A stretch of DNA of 64,000 nt, taken from Bacillota bacterium (lineage in GTDB: Bacteria; Bacillota; Clostridia; Lachnospirales; Lachnospiraceae). The stretch spans positions 284,102-348,101 of the forward strand of contig JAEWAK010000007.1 in the NCBI GenBank assembly GCA_023391695.1. Direction: 5' to 3'. The position numbers were made by a program, and so were the translations under genes. Under the pieces are notes generated by a model. The model was not told the origin of the DNA. It saw only the letters and a list, made by a program, of their open reading frames with translations, and did no database searches. Shown here piece after piece: positions 28,109 to 37,601 of the stretch. Each line of letters begins with the position of its first letter. The stretch's first letter is position 1.

Positions 28109-28253
28109 TTGACAAGGCTTCCTTTTGAAAAGTTTTAATTTCTAAAGTTAGTTCCTTATTGATACACAGAATATTAGAATATTTATTGGATAAGAGCGAA
28201 ATACATCTGCCAATAAACATAGATATCCATATTTTTAACTAAATAAATTACAC

Positions 28254-28358
28254 AGAAAAGCCGTAGTGATTCGATATGCTTCCTTGCTGACAGTCAGTTT
28301 AACTAATAATAAAACTGTCTGATGGAAAGGAAGCAAATCGGATCACTGCGGTTTTTCT
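28254..28358. repeat. 105-bp imperfect palindrome ending in a T-run
   Basis: Left arm AGAAAAGCCGTAGTGATTCG ... GACAGTCAGTTT and right arm AAACTGTCTGATGG ... CGGATCACTGCGGTTTTTCT pair over most of 47 positions around an 11-nt AT loop. It could terminate plus-strand transcription (GGTTTTTCTTT) or be a MITE. A short related stretch, TCACTGTGGTTTTTCT, occurs at about 24609. Confidence 0.65.
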
Positions 28359-28363
28359 TTAAA

Positions 28364-28765
28364 TGATACGGAAGAATAGCATTGGTCTGCATATAAGAAA
28401 CCAGTCTTTGTATCAAAAACTGTATCTAATGAAGTGGACATGTAATAACCTGGCTGATAAAATAGAAAAAGAAATATTTTAACCTATAAAGGAAATCTCC
28501 CCCCCTAATCGGCGGAAGTTAAACTTTTTTGGCCAACTCAAACTTTATGGCCAATCTTAACATCCTACACTTTTTTTAAGATATTAATATGGTATATTAA
28601 TCAGAAAGCGCTATACTAAAATTAAATAAGGGTAACTGTATATTAAAGAATGATCAAACCGTATACGCAGAGGAGAACCCGGGTCTTGAGAAGCGTTGCA
28701 AAAACCTTGTGGTATGGCGGCCGAATAGTTATAAATTATGATCCAAGAAAGGAAGCATACATACC
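28364..28765. other. leader region of the second two-component operon
   Basis: No convincing gene. It contains direct repeats of TTGGCCAACTCAAACTTTATGGCC type (28531-28555), a promoter-like TATATT at 28593, and the regulatory sites listed separately. Confidence 0.4.
28571..28617 (+). promoter_or_regulatory. promoter with response-regulator-like box and cre-like site
   Basis: TTTTTTTAAGATA (28571) lies in the -35 area of TATATT (28593). The same 13-mer recurs at 31357, before the binding-protein gene. Just after the -10, AGAAAGCGCTATACT (28603) matches the CcpA cre consensus at all but one core position and is placed for roadblock repression. This would fit a sugar operon. Confidence 0.4.
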
Positions 28766-30592
28766 GTGAACAGGAAAACCAGGAAAAATTATGATTTATT
28801 CTTTCAATATGGGCTGCAAAAGAAAATAACGATCATGTACCTGTCCCTGTCCGTACTTCCGATTATTCTGATAAGTTTGCTGGCCTATCTCTTTTATTAC
28901 CGCAGCGCGTTAAAAGAAGCCTATTCCCTGGTAGAAGAGAATTCTGCCCAGTATGAAATCGTAGTAAACGACCGCCTTCACACTTATCAGAATATTCTTT
29001 ACGAAATCGTGACAGATAATACGGTGATCCGGCTATCCGAGGATATCAATTCAAACAGCAGTGAAAATGACACAATGATCAGTAAAGCTTCTCTGGATTC
29101 CATTATGCGGAATTATGTATACACTTATAATGCCATTCGGAGCATCGCTTTTCTGACCCGGGAAGACACCTATGTATGTTATTCCAAATGGTATGGCAGC
29201 ATTACCGGTACCATGTGGTATCGGGATGATATACGGAAAGAAATGTATGAAAAAATGAACGCTACCGGAAAAATAGTTTATTCTACGGGAATTAATCTGG
29301 CAAATGATATGAGCAGGCCGGATTATGTTATATTGATGGGGATCCCGGTCCGAAACCTGATTACGAAAAATCAGGCCGGAGTCATGATCATTGCCCTTGA
29401 TGACAATATTCTGAATTTTGACGGGAAAAGCAATAATCTGGAGAAAAAGGAACGCACCAAGGCGGGCGTGTCGAGGATCGTATTAAATCAGAACAACAGG
29501 CTGATCAAAGGGGACAGCGCTTCGGATGTTAATAAAACCTATCCCCTCTACCGGGAAGAAAAATTCGGGGATAAGAAAAATATCTACGAGTTAAGAGCAA
29601 AGATACTAAAGACAGGATGGCAGATTGTCAATATTATCGATCAGGATAAATATCTGAAGGATATTCATATTTTTACCTGGTTGGTTGTAGCCCTGACCTT
29701 TGCAATTACCTTCCTGTTTTTTGGAATTCAATATGCGGTATTTCAAAAATATGTCGGAACGATCCGTGAAATATCCCAGGGCATCGGCAAATATACGGGT
29801 AGACCGGGAGAAGAGGTACGGGTAAATATCGACAGTAAGGATGAACTGTACGTAATTGCAAGCCAATTTAACGAAATGACTTATCGGGTCAACGAACTGG
29901 TGGAAACCCTGAAGCGAAAAAATGAAGAGGTCAAGGAAGCGGTGAACCGGCGCAAACATGCGGAGATTAAGGCACTGGAAGCACAGATCAATCCGCATTT
30001 TCTCTTTAATACCCTGGATTCCATCAACTGGAGAGCGATTGAACATAATGAAGAAGAAATCAGTGATATGCTGGGGACATTAGGGAGCCTTCTCCGATAC
30101 AGTGTATCGAATATTGATATGGTAGTTGTGCTGGAAGCGGAGATCAGCTGGCTTCGGAAATATATTTTTCTGCAAAGGGACCGTTTTCACTATTCCTTTG
30201 ATTGCGAATATGACATTGAAGAAACCGCCCTGGCATTTCCGATTTATAAAATGCTGCTCCAGCCTATCATAGAAAATACGATTCTGCACGCCTTTGAAGA
30301 GGTGAAAGAAGGCGGTAGGATAAATATCAAAGCTTATCTTAAGGAGGAGGATACCTTGTATATCCGTATTCGGGACAACGGAAGCGGAATGAAAGAAGAA
30401 AAACTGCAAATGGTTCAAAAAGCAATTTCAGATAAATCACTCTTAAATTGCGACAGTATTGGGATTAGTAATGTAATAAACAGACTGGAAATTTATTATC
30501 ATGGTAAGGCATCTATATCTGTACAAAGTAAATGGGGGAAAGGCACGGAATTTGTGCTGGTAATACCAAGGATCAACAAGGAGTTTGTATAG
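28766..30592 (+). CDS. YesM-like sensor histidine kinase
   Basis: 608 residues from a GTG at 28766 (AAAGGAAG upstream). TM1 about 20-42, a large extracellular sensor of about 255 residues, TM2 about 300-325, HAMP (about 330-380), His_kinase box EAQINPHFLFNTLDSINWRA, HATPase with LLQPIIENTILHAFEE and IRDNGSGM. It is a normal full-length family member, in contrast to the kinase at 14024-15037. Probably senses an extracellular oligosaccharide and phosphorylates the regulator encoded next. Confidence 0.95.
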   Translation: MNRKTRKNYDLFFQYGLQKKITIMYLSLSVLPIILISLLAYLFYYRSALKEAYSLVEENSAQYEIVVNDRLHTYQNILYEIVTDNTVIRLSEDINSNSSENDTMISKASLDSIMRNYVYTYNAIRSIAFLTREDTYVCYSKWYGSITGTMWYRDDIRKEMYEKMNATGKIVYSTGINLANDMSRPDYVILMGIPVRNLITKNQAGVMIIALDDNILNFDGKSNNLEKKERTKAGVSRIVLNQNNRLIKGDSASDVNKTYPLYREEKFGDKKNIYELRAKILKTGWQIVNIIDQDKYLKDIHIFTWLVVALTFAITFLFFGIQYAVFQKYVGTIREISQGIGKYTGRPGEEVRVNIDSKDELYVIASQFNEMTYRVNELVETLKRKNEEVKEAVNRRKHAEIKALEAQINPHFLFNTLDSINWRAIEHNEEEISDMLGTLGSLLRYSVSNIDMVVVLEAEISWLRKYIFLQRDRFHYSFDCEYDIEETALAFPIYKMLLQPIIENTILHAFEEVKEGGRINIKAYLKEEDTLYIRIRDNGSGMKEEKLQMVQKAISDKSLLNCDSIGISNVINRLEIYYHGKASISVQSKWGKGTEFVLVIPRINKEFV

Positions 30593-30605
30593 AAGGAGAA
30601 GGGAT

Positions 30606-31340
30606 ATGATAAGGATTGTAGTTGTAGAAGACGAATTTCGGATCAGAGAGGGGCTAGGCAGCCTGATCAGTAAAATAGACTGCGGATGTCAGGTAATTGC
30701 TGCTGCGGAAAATGGTTTTGAAGGGGTGAAAATAATCCGGGATATGCTGCCGGATGTGGTGATTACGGATATCAGCATGCCTAAAATGAGCGGTCTTGAA
30801 ATGATTGAGAAGGTCAGCAATATCGGTATTGAGTGTAAGTTTGTCATACTAAGCGGCTATGCCAACTTTGAATATGCCCAGAAAGGGATTCAGCTTGGAG
30901 TCACCGAGTACCTGTTAAAGCCGGTCACGATCGGTAAAGTAAAAGGACTGCTGGAAAAACTGACCCTGGCTGACCGGACAGAACAAAAAACAACGGAAAT
31001 TAACCGGTATTCGAAAGCCGTAGCCGATATGGTTAAAACAGTGGAACAAAAATACGGACAGCGGCTGGGACTGGATATTTTTGCGGAGAAATACCGTCTG
31101 ACTCCGGAATATATCAGCAATCTTTTTACCAAAGAAACCGGTATGAGCTTTTCCAATTATCTGAAAAAGGTCCGCATAGACCATGCGAAGGAACTGATCC
31201 TGAATACGAATATGAAGATTTTTGAAATCGGCTGTCAGGTAGGTTATCCGGACCAGAAGTATTTTTCCAAGGTATTTAAGGAATACAGCGGTATGTCGGC
31301 CAAGCAGTATGCGCTGGAAATCCGTGATCAGGAAAATTGA
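30606..31340 (+). CDS. YesN-like response regulator (short form)
   Basis: 244 residues from the ATG at 30606 (GAAGGAGAAGGG upstream); the in-frame start at 30585 overlaps the kinase gene. Receiver (about 1-118) with VVVEDEF and phosphoacceptor Asp in VVITDISMPKMSGLEM. The AraC DNA-binding domain follows directly (about 140-240; LDIFAEKYRLTPEYISNLFTKETG, IGCQVGYPDQKYFSKVFKEYSG). It lacks the long middle region of the regulator at 15430. Predicted activator of the transporter genes that follow. Confidence 0.95.
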   Translation: MIRIVVVEDEFRIREGLGSLISKIDCGCQVIAAAENGFEGVKIIRDMLPDVVITDISMPKMSGLEMIEKVSNIGIECKFVILSGYANFEYAQKGIQLGVTEYLLKPVTIGKVKGLLEKLTLADRTEQKTTEINRYSKAVADMVKTVEQKYGQRLGLDIFAEKYRLTPEYISNLFTKETGMSFSNYLKKVRIDHAKELILNTNMKIFEIGCQVGYPDQKYFSKVFKEYSGMSAKQYALEIRDQEN

Positions 31341-31356
31341 TATTATCTTTCTCTAC

Positions 31357-31369
31357 TTTTTTTAAGATA
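31357..31369 (+). promoter_or_regulatory. candidate regulator box before the sugar-binding protein gene
   Basis: TTTTTTTAAGATA repeats exactly the 13-mer at 28571, both preceded by a CTAC-type context. Found once before the kinase operon and once in the long leader of the transporter, so a candidate binding site for the regulator encoded at 30606. It also resembles a T-run, hence low confidence. Confidence 0.3.
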
Positions 31370-31517
31370 GTGGAATTTATTTGTGGATCTGATTTTTTTA
31401 TACTGTATGTAACGCCGGACTTATTCGCTGATTAAGATGCTCTGCAGGATGCGGCAGTAGGATGCACTTGTTCGATTAAAGCCGAGCTGCCGACGGGTGG
31501 CATGGGTAGGGAATCCC

Positions 31518-31673
31518 ATCCAGCGTCATGTATCGGGAACCTGATCCAGCATCATGTATCAGAACCCTGATCCAGCACCATGCATCGGGAAGCCAATCCA
31601 GCACCATGCATCGGGAAGCCAATCCAGCATTATGTATCGGGAACCCGATCCAGCACTGTGTATCGAAACCCCA
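31518..31673. repeat. six tandem copies of a 26-bp unit in the transporter leader
   Basis: Units start at 31518, 31544, 31570, 31596, 31622 and 31648, each close to ATCCAGCACCATG then TATCGGGAACCTG. Units 3 and 4 are identical. The length is not a multiple of 3 and all frames stay open by chance. A CGGCAG...CTGCCG hairpin (31451-31493) precedes it. There are no spacers, so it is not CRISPR. Confidence 0.9.
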
Positions 31674-31782
31674 TACCACCCAGCACCATGATCACGGAGG
31701 AAAGGAAACGGCGTACACTTCAGAATGCAGGCAATATGATGCTGCATATAATTTTAAGAAACGCAAATAAAGGAGGTAAGCT

Positions 31783-33105
31783 ATGAAAAAGCAACTGGCA
31801 AAACTATTGATTGCGGTATTGGGGGTAATAACTCTGACCGGCTGTGGGGGTACGGCAGCAGATAATACGGCAGCAAATAATACGGCACAGGGTACATCAG
31901 GAACCGTGTCGGAGAAAACAGAAGATGTGACGGAGACTGGTTCTGCGGATCCGGCCAAAACGGAAGGCAGAAAAGAAATAACCTTCTGGCATTATATGTC
32001 GGAAGACAAAGAGGGAAAATATGTGCAGGAAGCGGTGGATGAATTTAACAGCAGCCAGGGCGAAATTTTTGTAAATGCAGAATATCTTCCCAGAGAAGAA
32101 CTTATGAAACAATATTCCATCGGTGTGGTATCCGGTGAGCTGCCGGACTGCGGTATGGTGGATAATCCGGACCATAACTCCTATGCAGCCATGGGCGTAT
32201 TTGAAGATATTACCGATCGCTTCAATTCCTGGGAGGAAGCGAATTTTCTGGAGGGTTCCTTAAATTCCTGTAAATATGAAGATAAGATTTACGGGCTTCC
32301 CTGGGGCAACAACTGCCTGGGACTTTTTTATAACGAAGCACTGCTTAAGGATGCAGGGGTAGCTGTTCCCACCACCTGGTCCGAGTTGGAAGCAGCCTGT
32401 GAAAAATTAACTAAAGACGGGGTCAAAGGCCTGGCTATTTCTGCAATTGGCAATGAAGAAGGAACATTTCAATTTATGCCCTGGCTGTTATCGGCAGGCG
32501 GCTCCGTAAACCAGCTGGATTCGGAGGAATCAAAAGCGTCCCTGATTTACCTGAAAGGCCTCATGGATAAAGGCTATATCAGTAAAGAAAGTGTAAACTG
32601 GACGCAGGCCGATGCGGAAAAACAGTTTGCTTCCGGGCAGGCAGCCATGATGATTAACGGACCCTGGCAGTTCTCGGGACTAAAAGCGGATGCTCCGGAT
32701 ATGAAATACGGGGTTGCCAAGGTACCCAAAGCGGATAACGGAGTATATGCATCCGTATTGGGCGGTGAGAACGTAGGTATCTGTGCAGGTGCCGATGTGG
32801 AGTCTGCCTGGACCTTCTTGACATACATGACGAACAAGGAAAATTCGGCAAGGATATGTAAAGAGATCGGACGTTTTTCACCCCGTTCGGATGTAGACGT
32901 CCAGGAAATGTTTAAGGATGATCCGCTTAATTCCGTATTTGCGGAAGTTATGCCGGGGGCACAGTCCAGAGGGCCTTCTCCTTTCTGGCCGGATATATCG
33001 GAAGCAATCTATATTGCAGAGCAGGAAGTATTTACAGGCATGAAGGATGTGGACACGGCAATGGCGGATGCCCAGGCCAAAGTGGATAAATATATTGTCA
33101 AATAG
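31783..33105 (+). CDS. ABC sugar-binding lipoprotein (family 1 solute-binding)
   Basis: 440 residues. Signal peptide with lipobox LTGC, then a Thr/Asn/Ala-rich linker and a family 1 solute-binding fold: ITFWHYMSEDKEGKYVQEAV, GLPWGNNCLGLFYNEALLKDAG, FASGQAAMMINGPWQFSG. CUT1 binding proteins carry oligosaccharides; with GH31 downstream the ligand may be an alpha-gluco- or xylo-oligosaccharide. AAAGGAGG precedes the ATG. Confidence 0.95.
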   Translation: MKKQLAKLLIAVLGVITLTGCGGTAADNTAANNTAQGTSGTVSEKTEDVTETGSADPAKTEGRKEITFWHYMSEDKEGKYVQEAVDEFNSSQGEIFVNAEYLPREELMKQYSIGVVSGELPDCGMVDNPDHNSYAAMGVFEDITDRFNSWEEANFLEGSLNSCKYEDKIYGLPWGNNCLGLFYNEALLKDAGVAVPTTWSELEAACEKLTKDGVKGLAISAIGNEEGTFQFMPWLLSAGGSVNQLDSEESKASLIYLKGLMDKGYISKESVNWTQADAEKQFASGQAAMMINGPWQFSGLKADAPDMKYGVAKVPKADNGVYASVLGGENVGICAGADVESAWTFLTYMTNKENSARICKEIGRFSPRSDVDVQEMFKDDPLNSVFAEVMPGAQSRGPSPFWPDISEAIYIAEQEVFTGMKDVDTAMADAQAKVDKYIVK

Positions 33106-33499
33106 TCAACTTGTCAAATAGTCATCGGTAAGTTTAACCGTCTGCAAGAGGAGGAAGGAGACGCAGCGGCAGCAGCAAGTATGCAGCAGCAAGTATGCTG
33201 CTGCAAATATGCTGCGCGTTCTTCCGGCAAGCGGCAGGTGGAAATTTGATCTACGGATAGGAAATTCCATCACGGAAACAATTGTTGCAGTTCAGCCATG
33301 GATACCGTGAGATGTTTTCTGAACCTCGCTCCGCTGTAGTTACAGAAAACCCCAGTTTAACATGCGCAAAATCATGCAGAATGCATAATTTCTGTGCATA
33401 ATTTTGTTACAATTGGGCCGTAAGGCTGGACTGTAACAAACAATCAGATTGTGATGTGATGGGATTATTGACTTCTGACAATGAGAGGATTGTGGTTAT
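33106..33499. other. gap between binding-protein and permease genes, with hairpins
   Basis: No gene. It has a short repeat of AGCAGCAAGTATGC (33170-33210), a hairpin TTTTCTG...CAGAAAA with a TCGCTCCGC loop (33314-33350) also seen near 63935, and a hairpin TTGTTACA...TGTAACAA (33407-33441). The latter may set transcript levels between the lipoprotein and permeases. Confidence 0.5.
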
Positions 33500-34393
33500 A
33501 TGTATTCAAAAAGAGAGAAAAAAGAGAGAATGACCGGATATTGGTTTGTGCTTCCGGCAGTCGTCTATATGCTTGTATTTATTGGTTATCCAATCATATA
33601 TAACTGGATTATTACGTTTCAGGATGTGACGGCAACCACCTTGGGAAAAACCGTAAGGGATTTTGTAGGATTTGAAAATTTTAAAACTGTGTTCGCAGAT
33701 CCTACATTTTTTAAAGCTGTGGCAAATACCTTTTTTTATACGGTCTGCTGTCTTGTTATACAATTTTCATTGGGCTTTTTATTTGCATTATTCTTTTCAA
33801 AAAAGTTTACGTTATCCCAGCCGATACGCGGATTTATTGTGATCAGCTGGATGCTTCCGGTAACGGTAACGGCACTTGTGTTTAAATTTATGTTTGCGGA
33901 AAATGGTATCATCAATGCCATTCTTATATATTTACATACGATCAAAGAGCCGGTCGGGTGGCTGATCCAGGGCAATACGGCCATGTGGGGCCTGATCATT
34001 GCCAATTCCTGGGTCGGAATTCCTTTTAATATGTTATTGCTTACAACCGGTTTGAATAATATTCCGGAGGACGTATACGAGGCGGCGGCAATTGACGGTG
34101 CGAACGCCTGGCACCGGTTTACGAAAATCGTATTGCCCCTGTTAAGGCCGACCATGATGTCGGTATTGGTCCTTGGGTTTGTATATACGTTTAAGGTATT
34201 TGATTTAGTATATGTTATGACGGGAGGCGGACCGGTAGATTCAACGGAAGTCATGTCAACCTATTCCTATAAGCTCTCCTTCCGGCTGTTCCATTTTGAC
34301 GAGGGTGCCGCAGTTGCCAACGTGTTATTTATCTGCCTGTTCCTGGTTGCCTTATTATATCTGAAGACAATTTCGAAAGACGAGGTGATCTAG
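33500..34393 (+). CDS. sugar ABC transporter permease (MalF/UgpA-like)
   Basis: 297 residues, six hydrophobic helices, and the CUT1 EAA loop DVYEAAAIDGANAWHRFTKIVLPLLRPT. It pairs with the permease encoded next, whose ATG follows its stop codon directly. GAGG precedes the start. Confidence 0.95.
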   Translation: MYSKREKKERMTGYWFVLPAVVYMLVFIGYPIIYNWIITFQDVTATTLGKTVRDFVGFENFKTVFADPTFFKAVANTFFYTVCCLVIQFSLGFLFALFFSKKFTLSQPIRGFIVISWMLPVTVTALVFKFMFAENGIINAILIYLHTIKEPVGWLIQGNTAMWGLIIANSWVGIPFNMLLLTTGLNNIPEDVYEAAAIDGANAWHRFTKIVLPLLRPTMMSVLVLGFVYTFKVFDLVYVMTGGGPVDSTEVMSTYSYKLSFRLFHFDEGAAVANVLFICLFLVALLYLKTISKDEVI

Positions 34394-35230
34394 ATGAAAA
34401 AATTACATTTATCCATCGGAATGAAAAATTGGATCCTGAATTTATGTGCGGTCCTTGTGGCAGCTGTTTTCCTGTTTCCCCTTTATTGGATCGTCATTAA
34501 CTCTCTTAAGCTGGATGGTGAAATCTTTTCCGGTACGCCGACCCTGTGGCCCCGGCAATTTACGTTACAGGCTTACAGGGAACAATTAAGTAACCTGTTT
34601 GGTCCCCTCCGGAATTCGATTATTATTTCACTTGGGTCCTGTGTTTTATCCCTTTGTCTGGCGATTCCGGCAGGATACGGCCTTGCAAGGTTTAAGATAA
34701 AAGGAATGAAATTTTTTATTCTTGTATTCCTGATCACACAGATGCTGCCGGCATCCCTGGTATTAACACCGCTGTATCTGATTTTTGCCAAAGTAAAATT
34801 ACTGAATACCTACCTGGCACCCATCTTATCAACTGCTACTATCTCCATTCCTTTTGTGATCCTGCTGCTAAGGCCCAACTTTTTAAATATGCCGAAGGAG
34901 TTGGAGGACTCAGCAAAGATTGACGGCTGCAATATTCTTACGGCATTTATCCGGATTGCGGTTCCCATATCCAAACCGGCGGTAATCACGGCGGCTTGTT
35001 TCGGGTTTGTCATGTCCTGGAACGATCTGGCCTATTCCATGACCTTTAATACGAAAGAAATCATGCGGCCCATGACCGCGGCGATCTATCAATTTATGAA
35101 TCAGTACGGTACCAAATGGAACAGTATTATGGCTTATGGCGTATTGCTGATCCTGCCGACCTGCTTTATATTTGTATCCATGCAGAAACATATCGTCAGC
35201 GGTTTGGTCAGCGGTTCTGTAAAAGGATAA
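34394..35230 (+). CDS. sugar ABC transporter permease (MalG/UgpE-like)
   Basis: 278 residues, six helices, EAA loop ELEDSAKIDGCNILTAFIRIAVPISKP. It begins right after the TAG of the preceding permease gene (ribosome site GAGGTG inside it). No ATPase gene lies in this operon, so it probably relies on a shared MsmX-type ATPase elsewhere in the genome. Confidence 0.95.
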   Translation: MKKLHLSIGMKNWILNLCAVLVAAVFLFPLYWIVINSLKLDGEIFSGTPTLWPRQFTLQAYREQLSNLFGPLRNSIIISLGSCVLSLCLAIPAGYGLARFKIKGMKFFILVFLITQMLPASLVLTPLYLIFAKVKLLNTYLAPILSTATISIPFVILLLRPNFLNMPKELEDSAKIDGCNILTAFIRIAVPISKPAVITAACFGFVMSWNDLAYSMTFNTKEIMRPMTAAIYQFMNQYGTKWNSIMAYGVLLILPTCFIFVSMQKHIVSGLVSGSVKG

Positions 35231-35283
35231 TGCGAAAAGGCAGGAACGACGTAGGAGGGTATGCCGCATCGGCTTGTTTGAAA

Positions 35284-35390
35284 GGTTGAAAGAAAAAATT
35301 TTAGAAAGGATGCCACAAATAGATTCTTTCAACCTGCGAAACCAGTTTCGCATTTTTATGTTGTGGCAGTATCGTGGGCTGGCCCACGAT
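35284..35390 (+). ncRNA. structured leader RNA, copy A (interleaved covarying helices)
   Basis: Helix S1: GGTTGAAAGAA (35284) with TTCTTTCAACC (35324). Helix S2: TGCCACAA (35311) with TTGTGGCA (35361). These interleave as in a pseudoknot. Extra hairpins are GCGAAA/TTTCGC (35336-35351) and ATCGTGGGC/GCCCACGAT (35371-35390). The last ends 18 nt before the GH31 ATG, leaving a weak GGGTG ribosome site. Copy B at 41312-41391 has the same layout with compensatory changes. I could not match it to a known riboswitch family. Confidence 0.65.
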
Positions 35391-35408
35391 ATGCAATGGG
35401 TGTAAATT

Positions 35409-37454
35409 ATGAGTTATTTCAGAGAGGAAAATAATTGTTTAAAATTCCATTACGATGCGGAAGTGTTATGGATCGAGCCCTGGGGAGCCAACAGCTTTCG
35501 GGTCAGGGCAACCAAGATGGCAGAAATGCCCGCAAAAAACTGGGCACTCCTTGATAAAAAAGAGGAGATAATACCTGAAATATCCATTACGGAAGAGGAA
35601 GCAGTCATCCAAAACGGCAAAATAAAAGCCAGGATTTCCAGGTACGGAAAAATTACATTCTATAACCAAAAGGAAGAAGTATTGCTGGATGAGTATCTGC
35701 GGAACCGGATCGACGTATTTGCGGATTATTGCAGTGCCCTGGATATTGAAGCCAGGGAATTCAAACCGATTCCGGGCGGAGATTACCAGCTGACCATGCG
35801 TTTTGTTTCCAATCCGGAAGAGAAGCTTTACGGAATGGGACAGTACCAGCAGCCCTATGTAAATTTAAAGGGAGCAGACCTGGAAATGGCACAGCGTAAT
35901 TCCCAGGCTACTGTCCCCTTTCTGTTATCCTCCCTGGGATATGGTCTGTTGTGGAATAATCCGGCGGTGGGCCGTGCCGTTTTCGGCAAAAATATTACGA
36001 CCTTTGAAGCTGTTTCAACGAAAGCGCTGGATTACTGGATTACGGCGGAGGATACTCCGGCAGGGATTGAAGAAGCTTATGCTGTTGTTACGGGGACGGT
36101 GCCTATGATGCCGGATTATGCCATGGGCTTCTGGCAGTGCAAATTACGGTACCAGACACAGGAGGAACTCTTAAACGTTGCCAGGGAATATAAAAAAAGG
36201 AACCTTCCGGTTTCAGTTATTGTAATCGATTATTTCCACTGGCCTCTGCAGGGGGAATGGAAATTTGATGAAAAATATTGGCCTGACCCGGATGCCATGA
36301 TAAAGGAATTAAAGGAAATGGGTATCGAACTGATGGTATCCATCTGGCCCACTGTGGATTACAGAAGTGAAAATTTCCTGGAAATGAAAGAAAAAGGATA
36401 CTTGATCCGTACGGAACGGGGTTTTCGCGTAGTTATGGATTTCCATGGCAATACGGTGCATTTTGATGCGACCAATCCGGCCGCAAGAGAATTTGTCTGG
36501 AAAAAAGCAAAGGAAAATTATTATGACAAAGGAGTAAGGGTTTTCTGGCTGGACGAAGCGGAGCCGGAATACAAGGTATATGATTTTGAGAATTACCGGT
36601 ATTATATGGGGCCTAATGTACAGATCGGCAATCTTTACCCGGCCATGTATGCCAGGACATTTTTTGACGGCATGAAAGCCGAAGGGCAGGAGAATATCAT
36701 TAACCTGCTGCGCTGTGCCTGGGCCGGGTCCCAAAGATACGGCGCCCTGGTCTGGTCCGGTGATATCCACTCCAGTTTTGCAAGTTTCCGTAACCAGGTG
36801 GCGGCCGGCCTGAATATGGGAATCGCCGGAATTCCGTGGTGGACAACGGATATCGGCGGATTTCACGGCGGGAATCCGGAGGAGCCTGGATTCCGGGAAT
36901 TACTGGTCCGCTGGTTTGAATACGGTGCCTTCTGTCCGGTCATGAGACTGCACGGTTACCGTGAACCGCTGAAAGAACCTATGGGAACGGAAGGCGGAGC
37001 AGCCTGTGTATCCGGCGCTGACAATGAAGTATGGTCTTTTGGTGAAGAAGCATATGAAATCTGTAAGATTTATTTGAACCTACGTGAGCAGATGAAGCCT
37101 TACATAACAGAATTGATGGAAGCGGCCCATAAAAAAGGAACGCCGGTTATGCGTCCTCTGTTCTACGATTTCCCGGAAGATAAACAGGCCTGGGAGATTG
37201 AAGACCAATATATGTTCGGCCCCGATGTTTTGGTGGCACCGGTCCTATATGCGGATATGCGGGCACGTACCGTATATTTTCCGGAGGGCAGTACCTGGAA
37301 GCATATCTGGAACGGAAAGATATATGAAGGCGGCACAGCAAAAGAAGTGGAGGCACCCCTTGAGCGGATCCCTGTATTTGCCAGATGCCGGACTGACGGT
37401 GAATGCTTACGGGAGGACTTTACAGGGTTACTGAATGACGGAATGGATTCCTAA
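35409..37454 (+). CDS. GH31 alpha-glucosidase/alpha-xylosidase
   Basis: 681 residues, no signal peptide, so cytoplasmic. N-terminal beta-sandwich (about 1-220), catalytic barrel (about 225-560) with nucleophile Asp382 in FWLDEAEPEY and acid/base Asp452 in VWSGDIHSSF, then C-terminal beta domains. The WLDEAEPE version is common in GH31 enzymes annotated as alpha-xylosidases. It hydrolyses alpha-linked glucose or xylose from the imported oligosaccharide. It is the last gene of the operon after the two permeases, and its translation start is preceded by the RNA element at 35284-35390. Confidence 0.93.
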   Translation: MSYFREENNCLKFHYDAEVLWIEPWGANSFRVRATKMAEMPAKNWALLDKKEEIIPEISITEEEAVIQNGKIKARISRYGKITFYNQKEEVLLDEYLRNRIDVFADYCSALDIEAREFKPIPGGDYQLTMRFVSNPEEKLYGMGQYQQPYVNLKGADLEMAQRNSQATVPFLLSSLGYGLLWNNPAVGRAVFGKNITTFEAVSTKALDYWITAEDTPAGIEEAYAVVTGTVPMMPDYAMGFWQCKLRYQTQEELLNVAREYKKRNLPVSVIVIDYFHWPLQGEWKFDEKYWPDPDAMIKELKEMGIELMVSIWPTVDYRSENFLEMKEKGYLIRTERGFRVVMDFHGNTVHFDATNPAAREFVWKKAKENYYDKGVRVFWLDEAEPEYKVYDFENYRYYMGPNVQIGNLYPAMYARTFFDGMKAEGQENIINLLRCAWAGSQRYGALVWSGDIHSSFASFRNQVAAGLNMGIAGIPWWTTDIGGFHGGNPEEPGFRELLVRWFEYGAFCPVMRLHGYREPLKEPMGTEGGAACVSGADNEVWSFGEEAYEICKIYLNLREQMKPYITELMEAAHKKGTPVMRPLFYDFPEDKQAWEIEDQYMFGPDVLVAPVLYADMRARTVYFPEGSTWKHIWNGKIYEGGTAKEVEAPLERIPVFARCRTDGECLREDFTGLLNDGMDS

Positions 37455-37601
37455 TATGGGAAATGGCAAGAGAAAAGTAGAGTGGTTCTGTTGCCTGAGG
37501 CATTGCCGGACTGACAGCAGGAAATAAAATCGAAATATAACGTATGACCATCTGTGCTATAAAGACATAGATGGTCATAATTTATCTAAATATATATTCA
37601 C

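Noticed and set aside
31518..31673. CRISPR array
   Set aside because: Units are directly contiguous with no spacers, and no cas genes are in the window.
31476..31786. Open frames on both strands through the 26-bp tandem repeat
   Set aside because: The unit is not a multiple of 3 and lacks stops in several frames, so the frames are an effect of the repeat. No ribosome sites.
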